In this document: piece after piece, positions 36,590-48,899 of the stretch
Numbering within the stretch: the stretch's first letter is position 1
Layout of the letters: the number at the start of each line of letters is the position of its first letter
NCBI GenBank assembly: GCA_001910725.1
Contig: MJGA01000006.1
Location: forward strand, 496,001 to 560,000
Direction: 5' to 3'
DNA length: 64,000 bases
DNA from: Phanerodontia chrysosporium
Lineage: Eukaryota > Basidiomycota > Agaricomycetes > Polyporales > Phanerochaetaceae
Translations under genes and position numbers: made by a program
Notes under the pieces: model-generated
What the model was told of the DNA's origin: nothing
What the model saw: only the letters and a program-made list of their open reading frames with translations
The model's database searches: none

Positions 36590-39388
36590 ATGCTGAACTG
36601 CTGCCGCATCACATTCTTAGCTTTTGTGTCAGCGTCATGCCATGTCGCTCTGGCCCTAAATAGTCTGCCATCAACATCCCCGCATGACTACGGCGAGCCT
36701 AAAGGAGACTACAGTCCACAGTGGCAGTCATGTAAGTGCACACGACGAACGGCAAGATATGCCACAGCCTGACGACCCATCAGACTTCCAAGTAACGGAT
36801 CCCTTACCGGGCGTAGATTTTACTCTGCCCAACAGCTACGCGGGGAACATCGCGGTTCAGAGGAAGGGCCATGCCGACGACACGCTCTTCTTTTGGGCGT
36901 TTGAGCACCAGAATGGGTCGCTAACAGCCGCCGCCGGTCAGAATAATGACGCGCCATGGGCCATATGGCTGCAGGGAGGGTGTGTACCTCCGCTCTCACT
37001 GCTAATGCTGTCGATGAACGTCTTGCTACAGACCAGGGACATCGAGTCTGGTCGGTCTCATGACCGAGAATGGCCCAATTCAGGTGCAGCCCGGAACGCA
37101 GAAGCTCGTGCAGAACAAGTACGCTTGGAGTAACCTTGTCGACTACATCTGGGTAGACCAACCGGTGTAGGTGGCAATCGTCATTTTCAGCAAGCCTCCG
37201 CTGACCTCATCCCGCCAGCGGGGTCGGGTTTGCGACTGCGGATTCAGACGGCTACGGTATGCTTCACTTCGTTCCTTCAGACTTAATTATTTTGATGTAC
37301 CCTTTCCACCAACAGTGGCTGACGAAGATCAAGTTGGGACCGATTTTGTATGACCATTCATTTCTTACACTATGCAACTAGACTGACTTGAGTGTAGGTT
37401 GGCTTCTTAGACAATTTAGTCAAGGTGTTCCCGAGCCTAGCTACACGCCCATTCTACCTCACCGGAGAGAGTTATGCCGGTCGGTATATCGTACGCAATC
37501 GTATTCCCTCTGCTATCCTCGCAACACTCCCTTAGTCATGGCTTCATTCAACAGCCGTACATCGTGAAGGCGCTGTTCTCCATGCAGAACCCCCCTGTTC
37601 GGCTCTCGAAGATGGCAGTCGGCGATCCGGCGTTTGGTTCAAACGCGGAATTCAAAGTCATGCCGACTGTATGTACGGGCCGTTGTTTGGGCCCGTCATT
37701 CATACTGATGATCCCTCAGCTCACTTTAATCGAGACCTACCCGCAAATTATTGGCTATGACACTGGCGTATACGACTATTTCAAGCAGCAGTACGTAAGC
37801 CCGAGGCCTGCTACGTTTCCCTGGTAACATTTGCATTGTCAGGTCCCATCTTTGTGGTCTAGACATCAACTTGACGTACCCTCAGACCGGCGGTATCCTT
37901 CCACCCGTCAATCTGAATCCTGGCACCGACCCGAAATCACAGAATCAGACAAATCCCGATGACAAGGACAAGCTGGCCAAAAAGGTTACACGATTGCAGA
38001 ATCGTGGCTTCGTCGCTGAAGTCGCCCATCGACACGCTACACGCCAGACCGCTGGTCAGCTTGCGGAGCCTATTCACGAGAGATTACGCAAGCGCGCGAC
38101 ATGGAAGTTGGACATGACGAACCCTCTGGCATCAACCCATACTACGGTTGTGATGTCTGGGATGAGATGATCGACTATGCGCTGAACTACACTTTCCCGT
38201 GGTGTGCGTATTCCGTTGTCAGCCGTCACCACAACTAACATGGTCAACCATAGCCAAATACGATGATTTTGATGTGAGTTTTACTATAGATGACTGTGTA
38301 GAAATGGCTAATACACTCTAGACGTTCGACGTACCCGATGCCCTCTATCCCGAGACATCTGACGACCCGACATTCTTTTTCACTGGTGCGTTCCCAAACC
38401 TTGTCGTGCTGTGACGCATGTGTTCAAGTATACACGACTAGATTCACGGGTTGTCAAGGCGTTGCATGCTCCTCAGAATGTGCAGTGGTCGACCTCCATC
38501 GACTATCCCTGGAACTCTCGTGCGATTACTACCCTCCTGTTCCATCCGACTCTTGCTGACGTCCCGCACTACCAGAACCGACTGGCGGAGATCCAAGCCC
38601 TGAGTAAGTCTCATATTGGACACTGCGAGCTCCATCGCTGACTCGACGTCAGGCCAATGACGTTCTTCACGGAGCTCGCGACCAACGCTACCCAGCATGG
38701 GGTTCACATCATCACGTATGTAGGAAACGATGACGGTATCTCGCCTCACTTCGGCACAGAGGTCACCATTCAGGTATGGAGCTCTAGCACGAGTGTGACT
38801 ACATCACTGACGCGAGTACAGAACACAACGTTTGGGGGTATCCAAGGCTTTATCCGCAAGCCTGGCACGCCGTGGTTCAATGACAACGGAGAATGGGCTG
38901 GCATCGTCCATCAGGAGCGCAATTGGACATATGCCTTGGTCTACGGTGCAGGTCACGAGGTGCCGAACGGGCAGCCTGTATCGGTGAGAAACTCTCATCT
39001 CATTGCTGATATTTCTGAGACTCACTTGTGCATTGTAGGCATACACATTCCTTCGCGAATTCATACTCGGCAACAACCAGACGGGCCTCGTGGTCACGAA
39101 CGGGAACACGACGAGCGTCATTGGTGGTGAGAACCCGACGCTCCAGCAGACCGCAGTTCCGGGACAACTCGCCATCGACTATGGTTCATCGACGACTCAG
39201 GCAGCACCGTCTGGCCAAGCGCTACTATTGCAGCCTTCGAGAGTCATGTCGGGCAGGTATCCGTCACTGGGACTGCCGCCATTAAGCCGACTGCAACCTC
39301 CGGTGCGATGTCCACAATGAACCCCAAGCACGCAGGCTCTGTCGCGTTCGTCGTGGCGATGGCGAAGCTTTTGCACGAGGTCTTCTAA
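36590..39388 (+). CDS. Serine carboxypeptidase, peptidase family S10 (second, divergent paralogue)
   Basis: The ATG at 36590 is chosen over an in-frame one upstream because it starts a good signal peptide, MLNCCRITFLAFVSASCHVA. An intron begins at 36732 (GTAAGT) and splices QWQS to YFQVTDPLPGVDF. Later exons carry WAIWLQGGPGTSSLVGLM, YIWVDQPVGVGFATAD, the nucleophile motif in FYLTGESYAGRYIP (about 37450-37490), the acidic residue in IITYVGNDDGISPHFGTEV, GGIQGFIRKPGTPWF and the catalytic His in YGAGHEVPNGQP. Near 39200 the frame shifts by one base: adding a G after STTQ gives GSTVWPSATIAAFESH and an ending FVVAMAKLLHEVF, as related proteins do. A Ser/Thr-rich stretch before a weakly hydrophobic tail suggests a possible surface anchor. 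Many introns of 50-60 bp. Confidence 0.88.
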
Positions 39389-39838
39389 ATGCCGGCCGTC
39401 ATTCTGGGCTAGCTGTATACACCAGGTACTTGGATCCTCAATTGAATATGCGTCTTCTTGGTCTACCAGGCACTTCGCTTGCGATCAATTCCTATAATTC
39501 ACGCCGCCCCCCGAGGACATACGGTAGAGTTACCAGCCATAATTTTCACGACGATGCATCGGTGTCGCCGCATCACACGCTTTTCTTACATAGGCTGGAG
39601 TCCGTCGCCTCTCGCTCTTCATGATTGTGCGAGGGTCGATGCCTCAGAGGCTGTCGTGTACAGGTTATGAGTCCGTTGTATCTGGGCTTCTGGCTCTCGG
39701 GGCATGAGGTTCAGTTGGTGTGTACTCCACAACGTCTTTGACAATAGGCTCGATAATATGGCTGACTACACTTGAAGATATCAATTCCACGCTCTCCTTC
39801 ATCTGCCCTGTCGATGCCACATCACTCGTCCGCCCCTT
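39389..39838. other. Intergenic region between convergent S10 and NTF2-like genes
   Basis: Both neighbours end towards this 450-bp stretch, so it should hold two terminators. I see no gene in it. Confidence 0.5.
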
Positions 39839-40390
39839 TCAAACGTCACCCGGAACGTCGATGAAAACTTGGTTGATGCACGTTGCTTGACGGCTGTCAT
39901 ACTCTGGTTCGCCATGCCCATGGTTCTCGACACTACCCACGCTTACTGTCAGTAACTGATACAAAGAAGGAAGCTGGAAACGACTTACACAAGGTTGATC
40001 GAGGCCGTCATGTTGTGGTTGAAGATGAACTGCTCGCGGAGAATCTTTGCCTCGAAGAAGATGCCAACCTGGCCAGTCTTGCGCCATTCATCAGCAACGA
40101 GTCTGGTGCAGTGGACGACAGCATACCGGGAGCAGGTCCTTCGAATTCTTCGACACCTCGACGGTGCCCTTGAAGTCCACGGACGCAGAGTACTTATCCT
40201 GCTCGTTGGCGTGGAATAGGTTCTTGTACTCGGCGCGCGACATGTGTTTGCCATTGACAGTGATGCTCGCGTGCGGACCCACAAGCCTGTCGAAAGCATC
40301 GTCGAACGCTGCCTGATCCTTTGCTGAGAGCAGTTCCGTCAGGCGACGCTCGGCCCAGTTGCTGAGAGTGAGGAAGACGGGTTCTGTCAT
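39839..40390 (-). CDS. Small NTF2/SnoaL-like fold protein, uncharacterised
   Basis: Exons 40127-40390, 39989-40077 and 39839-39932, with introns of 49 and 56 bp, sum to 447 bases and 148 residues. The protein reads MTEPVFLTLSNWAERRL, LLSAKDQAAFDDAFDRL, HASITVNGKHMSRAEYKNLF, TGQVGIFFEAKILREQFIF, TASINLVVENHGHGEPEYD and ends NQVFIDVPGDV. The pattern (a helix pair, an ITVNGK strand, SR..YK, then paired strands) resembles the NTF2/SnoaL superfamily of small cone-shaped pockets, and similar short basidiomycete proteins exist. There is no signal peptide and no catalytic residue set I can name. An unspliced reading looks frameshifted at 40126, but the 49-bp intron resolves it. Function unknown. Confidence 0.65.
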
Positions 40391-41109
40391 TTGTGTGGTG
40401 GTTTGGGTGGGTGGCTTTCTGCGTCGCTCTGTTCGATGAAAAACTGAAAGTTCATCCCAGACTTTATAGCAAGCTCGTCAATATCTAGTGCGCGCTGTGA
40501 TGCACTGAGTACAGGCAGTGCGTACCGCACACGATAGAAATTTCCAGTCGGCCAGGTTCAAGCACCGTGCTCGAATTACTTGCAAAGCGCTCGCAAAGCG
40601 CATGCCAAGGTCCGCCTCCATCCTAGCCACGCCCGCGAGTGCGAAGCGTCTGCCTCCAAGAGAGAACTCAGAAATGCCAAGCTCCGACATCTTGACATCT
40701 GGCCGGGACCGCTGCAGACGCCGTACGCAGCTACGGTGCAACACGGCTTCTTAGGTAGTACCACATCCCTATCCTGCATATCGGCCGCGCCTCCACTCAC
40801 AATAGACCAGGCGAATGAATAGAGAGGGCCGACCGGGCCGGATATACAGCTCGGAGCAATATGTAGCGGGTCGCTTACAAGGTTCTTGGCCAACTTTGTA
40901 TCCAGAAAGACGCTCACAGGTTTATTCGGTCGCGTCTAGCGGGACGTAGGATAGCCTCGGATCGACAGGACAGAAGCCCATATCTTAACCCTCTACATAT
41001 TCATTGTACTAGCTATGGACTTCGTTTCATGTGCCGTCACCTCTGGGTTGGATTTGTACCCGTCGATGAATTTGTGCCCGTAGCCGTAGAATTTCCCCAA
41101 GAGCTAACT
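40391..41109. other. Intergenic region between NTF2-like start and MSH5 end
   Basis: About 720 bp. It should include the NTF2-like promoter and the MSH5 terminator. A minus-strand open frame at 40576-40917 has no recognisable motif and is not called. Confidence 0.5.
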
Positions 41110-44100
41110 TCATTCCATCTCGTCGTCCTCGTCTCCCTCTTCCCTGCCGAGAATCTGCGCAAGTAATTGCCTGGCTCTGACCTCTTTCCCGGCTCCCAAG
41201 TCACACGACAAGAATCGTCTGCAGACATCCTCCGCTAGCTGCAGTTCTTTTTTCTCCTCCTCGCTCATCTTCTCGTCGAGCAGCGCCCCAAGCTCGTTTT
41301 GAGACAGCAGATGACTGAGAGCACGCAGCAGGTCAACGTTCCAAAGTCATACATATGTCGTAGGTGTGCGCGCACCTGACATACTGAGCCCTTTGGGTGA
41401 CTGCACGTGGGATACCGAAGAGCTGCGCGCAGATGGCGGCATGAGAACGAGTGCTCATGCCTCTCCCGATTCTTAGAAACAAGTATGAGATCAGCTGCTA
41501 ATTTGCTTGTTAGGTGCTACTGACCGGTACAGGTATGTTATTCTCTCCCCAGGACGAACAGCAGATGTTGGTTGTGCATCTTCGTCCTCCTCGCTCGCGT
41601 CTGCGGCTGAAGCCAGCGACGCGCTGCTGTTGAGTAATTCGCCGCGGCTGGAGGTGAGCAGGACCTGCATATGAACGAATGTGACAGGCAATGCATCGGG
41701 ATTGAGCATGTCTTCCCGGAAGACTTCGTGAAAATGTGTAGCTGCGATGACTTTGGGGCATGCCGTTCCGCGGTTCATGAGGTGCTTGAGCACGCCTAAG
41801 AATAGGCCAGCACCATCTGTGTGACTATATGAGTTCGACGCAATGCATTCACATATAGTTGACACACCAGAGGATAGAGTACCCTTGCCAAACTCATCAA
41901 GGAGGATCAAGGAACGTTCCGTAGAGTCGCGCAAGGCCAGCGAGACTTGATTCAAGTCGATCATAAATGCAGATTGTACCTTCGGGTTCACGTGCTGTCA
42001 GGCGAATTGCAGCGTAAACTCCATCTATGCTTACTCGAGAAACCGATTCTCGTGTTTGAATGCGCGTGAAAACTGAGTGAATCAGACTGACGAACATCAC
42101 GCTAGCCATGTTCCAACACTTACTTTTGTCTGTAATACCTAGGACGGCGGACTGGGCTGGGACGAAGCTAGACAAGATAGTTGAATCAGGGGCTCTCCAA
42201 GCGTTGAAACACCTACCATCCAATCTGTGATCCGGTTCATTAGCGAAGCCGCAACGAGGGCAGCACAATCACGTACTTGTGCCATGTACTGGATTATTGC
42301 GACCTGCAAGCACCAAGTGATCAACAGACAAGTTCCATTGGCTTGACACCACGATGCTCGCCTGTTTCAGGTACACGCTCTGCGTCTGTTTAGTACATAG
42401 AAAACTTGCGATCGTCAATCCAGCTCACCTTTCCACACGCATTCGCGCCGGTGCAGACCATGATACTGTTCGTACATCCTCTGACAGAGTCGTCGAGGTC
42501 CAGTTCTCCTCCAAGCGCGTTTGCGACCTCCGGGGGACAGTCAGAACCTATCAAAAATGTGTCGTTTGGAACGAAGGTATCGACGACCAACTCCTGCAGC
42601 GGATGTCTGGCACAGAAATCAGAGGGTCTCAAGGAAGTGAGTACCGAGAGCTTGGAGATCCTCACCTTCCTTGTTTGATGACGATGACATTCTCATCCGA
42701 AAGCTCTGGTCTACAGAAATCAAATGCTTTGGACGTCTGAGCGAATGAAAGTAGGCAGTCCAGCTCGGCAAACATATCACATGCGGTCGTAATCGCTTGT
42801 TCATATTCGGCGACGCGTTCTGAGAGATCCTGCACTATCTCAATCTCGCGATCTTGCGTCGATAGCTGTATATGTGAGTTGCTCTGTCGCGGACGCTTAC
42901 TAGACTGACCAACTATGGACGAATGTATGTCTCCTATGTGTCGGTCGAGATCTGCGGTTACAATGAGCTTACTAGTACCAGTGTATCAAGGGGACGAGAC
43001 CACTGACCATTCATTTCTTGAGACTTGAAGTATACCTGAACGCTACAAAGATTGTCAGATTGCTCGAGATGAGGCTGTTCACCAAGCAACTTGCTCAGAA
43101 GAGAACTAGAGGAACATCGTTAGGGTAATTAGTGCAAGGGAAGGCATACGAAGTACCTGAAAGCTCCATCCATCCATCGCCTCCACGCCGTTCTCTCTCC
43201 AGTCATCCCGCATTGGAACGCAGATCAAGAACCCTGTCATATAGAATCACCGTCAGCGTCGATTAGTATGAAGACCAGACCATGCGTGGGACCTAGCTGG
43301 GGAAAATAGACAACGTTCAGGGTGCTCGCATATTCAACAGGAACAGTATCAGAGATCCTCTCGGCTACTTTCGACTATGTTAGAGGAACGGTGAGTGCTA
43401 CAACGACCATGATGAGGGACCCTTTGGACGTACCAGGACACTATCTATGCCGTGGTAGATATGTTTCAGTTTGTCCAAGTCGTCGTCTACATGCGGACGA
43501 ACGCAGACTCGTGCTGCATTCCTTGATTCTTCCCAGTCGATCTATGCGTTTCAGCCAGCCTTCGAGTGGGCATTATCATATCAGGCTCACCGTCTCATTC
43601 ACTGCGTTGCCAACACACTTCACGCCAGCAACGTCCAGCGCTTTCAGGAGCTACCATCGCATAAGATGATGAGATGCGAGGATGGATTGCACATAGGCCA
43701 ACATACCTTCTGGACTATGTCCACTCTCCCGGCGTAGCTTAACTCTGATAGAGCGTCATGCAACATGACTGAATGGAATGCAAACTTGAACCGCTTGAGC
43801 TCGACAAATGTGCCTCTATCGTGCCGAAGCTGACCTTTACTAGACTCTGCCAATCTGGGAGTTTCGCTCTTCCAGACTTGATAACCGTCAATATCTTAGG
43901 CAAGTTCTTGATGCCCTTTAGGTGAGTGTGCAATGAGTCGACCAAGGACGAGTTTTCTGCATGCAGGAAGCACGTCACTGCATCGTGACGAGCGGTGATT
44001 GTGTCCATAGAAAGTGAAGGACGTAGAAGCCAGTGACGGAGGAGGGCTTTCCCTAGGAAAGTATTTGTATGGTCAAGAATGCCGAATAAGGACAATCCTT

Positions 44101-45223
44101 CCTTAGTTTTATCGGTGTGAATAGAAGCATGGCCCTCGGTATCGAATATTTGCAGCGAGTACAGAGCGTCCGCATTTATCTGCATGACGTTTCTGAAAGC
44201 GAGATATTGAATGGCTCGCACGTCAAGTCCGGAGATACCTTCGTCATGTAGCTCGCCTATCGCACGGACTTTGCTGAGATGCTCAAGCAAGGCGCCGATG
44301 GAGCCCAGCTGACGACGACATCTGTAAGCTGCGATTCCCACCCGAACGACGCACTCACACAAAGGGGCGAGCCCTCGATTGACGCATAATTGGCCAAACG
44401 AATAGAGGCATTCCATTTCTCTTGTGTAGGGTCGCCTGTCGCCTCCTTACGCCTCCGCATGAAGTCATATGCGGTCCTAGGCTCATCGTCCGAACTGCTG
44501 TTCGGGAGAGCCCCTCCTGCTAGTTCGTCTTGAGGTAGTTCTGCCAGCAAACGAAGCGACAGTACGCGATCTCGGCCCTTGGTTGGAATGAAATCCTTGT
44601 GAGGCCGCACTTGGAAAGTCCCGTCGGTCCCGTCAACTGTACGAATGAGGTGACTATATGCTATCAGTTGTATATCATGGCACATACTATAGCCGCGTAC
44701 AACATCCATACACCTATCATCCGCTTTCGAGCTTATCAGAGCAACGTCTGGCTGCGCTTGCTCCATGACTAGTGGTGATATGAGGCGCATTCAGTGAGGA
44801 AATGAAGGTCAAACACGTACGCATCTTGGTCAGGTCGTAGTGTCCACTTTCTTGACTATCGTCTAGCACATAAATAATGCATGTAGTCGGATCGCAATAC
44901 GCTCCGCCAACACGTCCACTGCATGATTTAGTACGCTTTTTTGAGAGTGCGCTCGGAGTGCTCACAACTGCGCATTCAACGCCAGGTATATCTACAACGG
45001 AGTCATACATATATCGCAAACGATCATATACACAACTCACCTTTGTGTGCTCCGACTCGTCGCTTTCAGACTCATCTTCTCTCATGGGCTCCGTCAACTC
45101 GTCGCTAATATCACGGTTCCACCGTACACGCTTGGGTTCGCGCTCGGAGCTGTCTAGAGTACCCAATTCGTCCGCAGGGATGCTTAGGGAGTCGTCACGG
45201 ATGGTGCGCTTATGGGGCGGCAT
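41110..45223 (-). CDS. msh5: MSH5, meiotic MutS homologue
   Basis: MSH5 pairs with MSH4 to stabilise recombination intermediates and promote crossovers in meiosis. The ATG at 45223 starts MPPHKRTIRDDSLSIPADEL and the stop is at 41110-41112 after a very acidic end. Middle exons carry GIAAYRCRRQLGSIGALLEH, FDTEGHASIHTDKTKEGLSL and LGKALLRHWLLRPSL. The ATPase domain has Walker A GANACGK continuing SVYLKQ, then VAIIQYMAQIGCFVPAQSA, GITDKIFTRIQTRESVSR, QSAFMIDLNQVSLAL and Walker B SLILLDEFGKGT, followed by KVIAATHFHEVF. Two inferred microexons lie inside this domain: SVYLKQ is 18 nt (42362-42379) and I-G-(C) is 8 nt (42217-42224). The intron after SVYLKQ has a GC donor. The start to stop span is about 4.1 kb with many introns; I did not fix every exon edge. 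Confidence 0.92.
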
Positions 45224-45509
45224 GAGTTGTATTGGGAGAAGCAAAATGAGATGTGGCGGGTGTATGCACGGTGGGGAGACGAAAGGCAGAGTTCCCAAGA
45301 CGGCTCGGGGTGTCCGAGGTCCGGAGGGTATGTTAAGCGCTCAAGCGACAGAGGACACAGTGCTCAAGCCCCAGAGATATAATGCAAGTCATACCTTATG
45401 CGCCCGATATAATCTAGCATCGAAGTCGGACTAAGCGAATGATAATGCGCCGAGAGCAATAAAATATAAGAGGTGACAGCACATCGTGGATACCAAACAC
45501 GAAGTGGAA

Positions 45510-46701
45510 TTACTTCTTCGATGCCCCCAGAAGCGCTTTCGTATCATCGCCGGCGACTGCACAAACATCATTCAGCAACATAGGATCGGTAAACGAAAAG
45601 TGCAACCCACCGTTGAGTAGCAAGCTCTGCGAATCAAGCATGACACGGTTGCCAGATGACGCGAGCAGCGTAGCAATGTCGCGTGCAGCCTCCAGGCGAC
45701 GGAGCTCCAGGAAGCCCTTATTGGCTCGCATCGCTTCACCGATGAGTTCGGCACTCCTGGCCTCTCCTTGGGCGCGGACGATGATGGACTGCTTCTCTTG
45801 AATAGCCTGGTCTACCAAGAACGCCGCCCGGAGGGCAGTCTGCTGTGCAACCTGCTTTGCCTCAACGGCGTGGGTGAATTCAGGAGAGAATGCAACATGT
45901 GTAATCGAGACGTCGTCGAGAACGATGTTGAAGCGTGATGCGCGAGCAGTCAGATTCTCTCGAACGAGGCGTGACACCTGATATCAGGGAAGTTGAGCGA
46001 GGAAGAACGTAGCGTAACGAGGTCTTGCCTACCATTTCGCGTTGTGTGATTAGCTGACTTGCGTTGAACTGAGCGACGACACTCTTGAGGACCTCGTTGA
46101 CGATGGACGGGAGGACGCGTTCATCATAATCAGTACCGAGCTCGCGGTATATTGTTGGAAGGGCTGTGGTGCTCGGCCTCGACAGCACACGACAGGTAAT
46201 GTTCACCATCTGGAGGTCTTTTGTGCCAGTAAGACTAGCAATGTTTCGGGGCTTCGCGCGAATGTCATAGATGATCGGTGTTTCGAACCACGGCACCTGT
46301 AGTATAATGAGATGATGGCCAGCTCAACTACATTGGATAGACGGACCATGAGATGTGTGCCTTCGGAGTAGACCTTGTCGGACACTCCGTGCAGCCTGCA
46401 AGCGGTGTCAACATCAACGCGTCTGGTCATTTGTGAATGCGTACCTCGTGTATTTGATTGCGCGGTGGCCACCATCAACTACATGAAGGAAAACGCTCAG
46501 CTAGGAGGATGGACTATCGTTGTCACTACGCACCATTGAACAAGCTCGCATTAAGGAGTAAACCACCACCGACAAGTGCAACAAGGAGTCCACTGCCGGC
46601 AAAGAACCCTTGCCGCCGGGAAGACCTCCACCGCCTCCAGCGTTTCTACCAGCCCTCTGTAGCTGTTGTGAGAGCCTTCGGAACGCGTCCTGGCCGTTCA
46701 T
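45510..46701 (-). CDS. phb2: Prohibitin-2, mitochondrial inner membrane scaffold subunit
   Basis: Prohibitin-2 forms ring complexes with prohibitin-1 in the mitochondrial inner membrane, acting as chaperone and partner of the m-AAA protease. The ATG at 46701 begins [18 protein letters not shown] and a Gly-rich linker, then a single membrane segment [20 protein letters not shown]. Splicing gives [54 protein letters not shown] and [20 protein letters not shown], the SPFH domain with the prohibitin-2 variant of these motifs. The C-terminal coiled-coil region is Ala/Glu/Gln-rich ([20 protein letters not shown]). The end is [13 protein letters not shown] before TAA at 45510-45512. No frame break. 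The gene starts 258 bp from the divergent PQ-loop gene. Confidence 0.93.
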
Positions 46702-46959
46702 GATAGCAGACTACGACCGAGGAATCTGGGGAATGTCGAAGGAGCTTGTGAAAGCGGAACCGCTGACGCCCACTGACGGCAGACTTGCGGCAATATCCGA
46801 ACGCGATCAAACCTCCCTGCAGCGCCGACCCAGCCGACCCGTTCCCCGCGGTGGAACTGACTCGGACGACGTCCCTTCTTTTTCACACCTCAAGGTCCAG
46901 ACGACACGACATCTTGAACTCACAGTCTCAACTAGCATTGCGGACAACTCGCCCCAAGC
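46702..46959. promoter_or_regulatory. Bidirectional promoter between phb2 and the PQ-loop transporter
   Basis: The two start codons face away from each other 258 bp apart, so the 5' UTRs and core promoters of both genes must share this stretch. I see no strong TATA box. Confidence 0.5.
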
Positions 46960-48171
46960 ATGCTTTTAGAGGATAGCACCACTGCGAGCAGCATCGTACG
47001 CCCATCTTCCAGACGTCTAACTGCAGGCTATCTTACATGACTTTCCGAAGCTAGGATGGATGTCCATAGCTTGCTGGTGAGTGCAATGAACAAGGGCACC
47101 ATATGTACATACTCACCCTGACATAGGATTGTAGTCTACTCCCCGCAAATTATCGAGAACTATCAATTGAAGTCGGGAGAAGGCTTGAGCGTGTTCTTCG
47201 TGCTCATCTGGCTAGCGGGGGATCTCGCCAATCTCTTTGGAGCTGTGCTGGCTGGCTTACTACCGACTATAATTATACTTGCAGCATACGTAAGTCATGC
47301 TTAAATCATGTTGTCACTGACCCGACTGACGTCCTTGTGACGAAGTACACAATCTGCGACGTGATCCTGCTGGTGCAAATCTACTACTATCGTTGGCTTA
47401 AGAACCTCAAGGAGCTTACGTCCTCTCAACTTATCTCGGAGGCTAACGCTCCCCCACGACTCCCTTCAGAAGAGACGCCTCTGATCTCGCAACATAACGA
47501 CGCAAAGAGAACTGAACGTTCTATTGCCGTCCAATGTCTTCTATATGGCAGCGCCCTCGTCTTCGTTTTGGGTACTGGGGTCGCGGCGTGGGCAGTAGAT
47601 GAACATCTGCATCAGGGCCAGTCGCGAGAACCTCCAGCAGAAGTCATAGAATGGCGCAGCCAACTCCTCGGCTGGATATCCGCTGTCCTTTACCGTAAGC
47701 CCAATGTTTGCCCTCCATTACATTCTCTGACCGTAACCTAGTTGGTGCTCGTATACCGCAAATATGTTAGTCACCTTTTGACTGGTCTAATGCATTCCCC
47801 ACCCACTGACGATGGCACATACAGTTAAGAACTTCCAAACAAGATGCGAAGGACTGTCTCCAGCACTGTTCCTATTTGCTATTGCCGGCAACACTACATA
47901 TGTGCTCTCGATCTTCTCTTTATCTTTAGAGCCAAAGCACATCGCAGCGAACGCAGGATGGATTGCAGGTGGGTATCCTGAGCAGATTACACCTAGGTAT
48001 TCGACTCAGTATTTGTTAGGGAGCGGATTGACGGTGTTCCTGGACGTCTTCGTAAGTGTATGATTGATACCTGCAAATGCGAAAGCTTACGCCGACTTCC
48101 TATCGCAGGTGTTGCTACAATTTTCCTACTACAAGGTCACGGAACGCTCCGTACCGCTCGAGTCGCGTTAA
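46960..48171 (+). CDS. PQ-loop repeat transporter, likely vacuolar/lysosomal cationic amino-acid exporter
   Basis: PQ-loop proteins of this type (Ypq1-3 in yeast, PQLC2 in animals) export basic amino acids from the vacuole or lysosome. The ATG at 46960 starts MLLEDSTTASSI; introns follow after 46995 and after GWMSIACW. The first PQ loop is IVVYSPQIIENYQLKSGEGL with FFVLIWLAGDLANLFG; the second is LGARIPQIFKNFQTRCEGLS with LFLFAIAGNTTYVLSIFSL. Hydrophobic stretches fit seven helices. Between the loops is a polar cytosolic segment with an acidic dileucine-like motif EETPLISQ, a common vacuolar sorting signal. The last exon reads LLQFSYYKVTERSVPLESR before TAA at 48169-48171. No frame break seen. 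Confidence 0.88.
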
Positions 48172-48899
48172 TATACTCCGGAGCATGTCTTCGGCTCAGC
48201 GACTTTGATCTGTATCACCATGCCTCGTCCTGTACAGTAGACCTTCGCACCGACGTTATGACAACAGCGGATGTTATTGTCCGTAAGGTGTGCTTTGTGA
48301 GGTGAGGAACAAGACGATTCCGAGCATGCTCCTCGGCGCACCAATCAGAAGATAAGGGCGAGGCGGCGGTTGGACGCTGAGATGCAATGAGATCCTCGCT
48401 CGGTGAAGCCTGTACTGATTTGGCGCGAGCCATCTGCCTCGTTCCTTTCCTCGTGTCTCTGGACTGACCCGCCATCCCACGTTGCAGGTTGACTTTCCAA
48501 CACTCCGGGATGGATGTATTACGGACAGATGGTCACTCCGGCCTCGTGTACAGCACAGAGAAAAGTCTTTTATACGACCGGCGCAGCCTTATAATCAGCA
48601 TCAGCTCAGCCCCCCTCGGCCCCTCGATTCGTTCCCAACCTCCTTGAGCAACAGGTATGTCACCGTTCATCCGAGACATCCTGTAGGTCGTGTTTCTGAC
48701 GCAGTGCTGTGCGGGTTGGTCAGGCCACTCGCCACCAGACAAGCCTAAATCTAGCTAGGGGCCCGCGCTGCTGCCGACGCCCAAGACCTCCATTACGCCC
48801 ATTCTCTGCGCCCACGTAGTGGGATATAGAGGCATCGGTGCGTGCATGATGTGCAGTCTATTCTCGCAGACGCAAACGATACTCCCCCAGTCCGCTATC
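48172..48899. other. Intergenic region upstream of the F-box gene
   Basis: About 730 bp with the transporter terminator and F-box gene promoter. The long open frame of the next gene reaches back to 48819, but the ATG at 48900 is the more likely start. No other gene seen. Confidence 0.5.

Noticed and set aside
40078..40126. Apparent frameshift in the NTF2-like gene
   Set aside because: A 49-bp intron (GTATGC...GCAAG) with a branch-like CTGAT restores frame and family match, and the three exons then total 447 bases.
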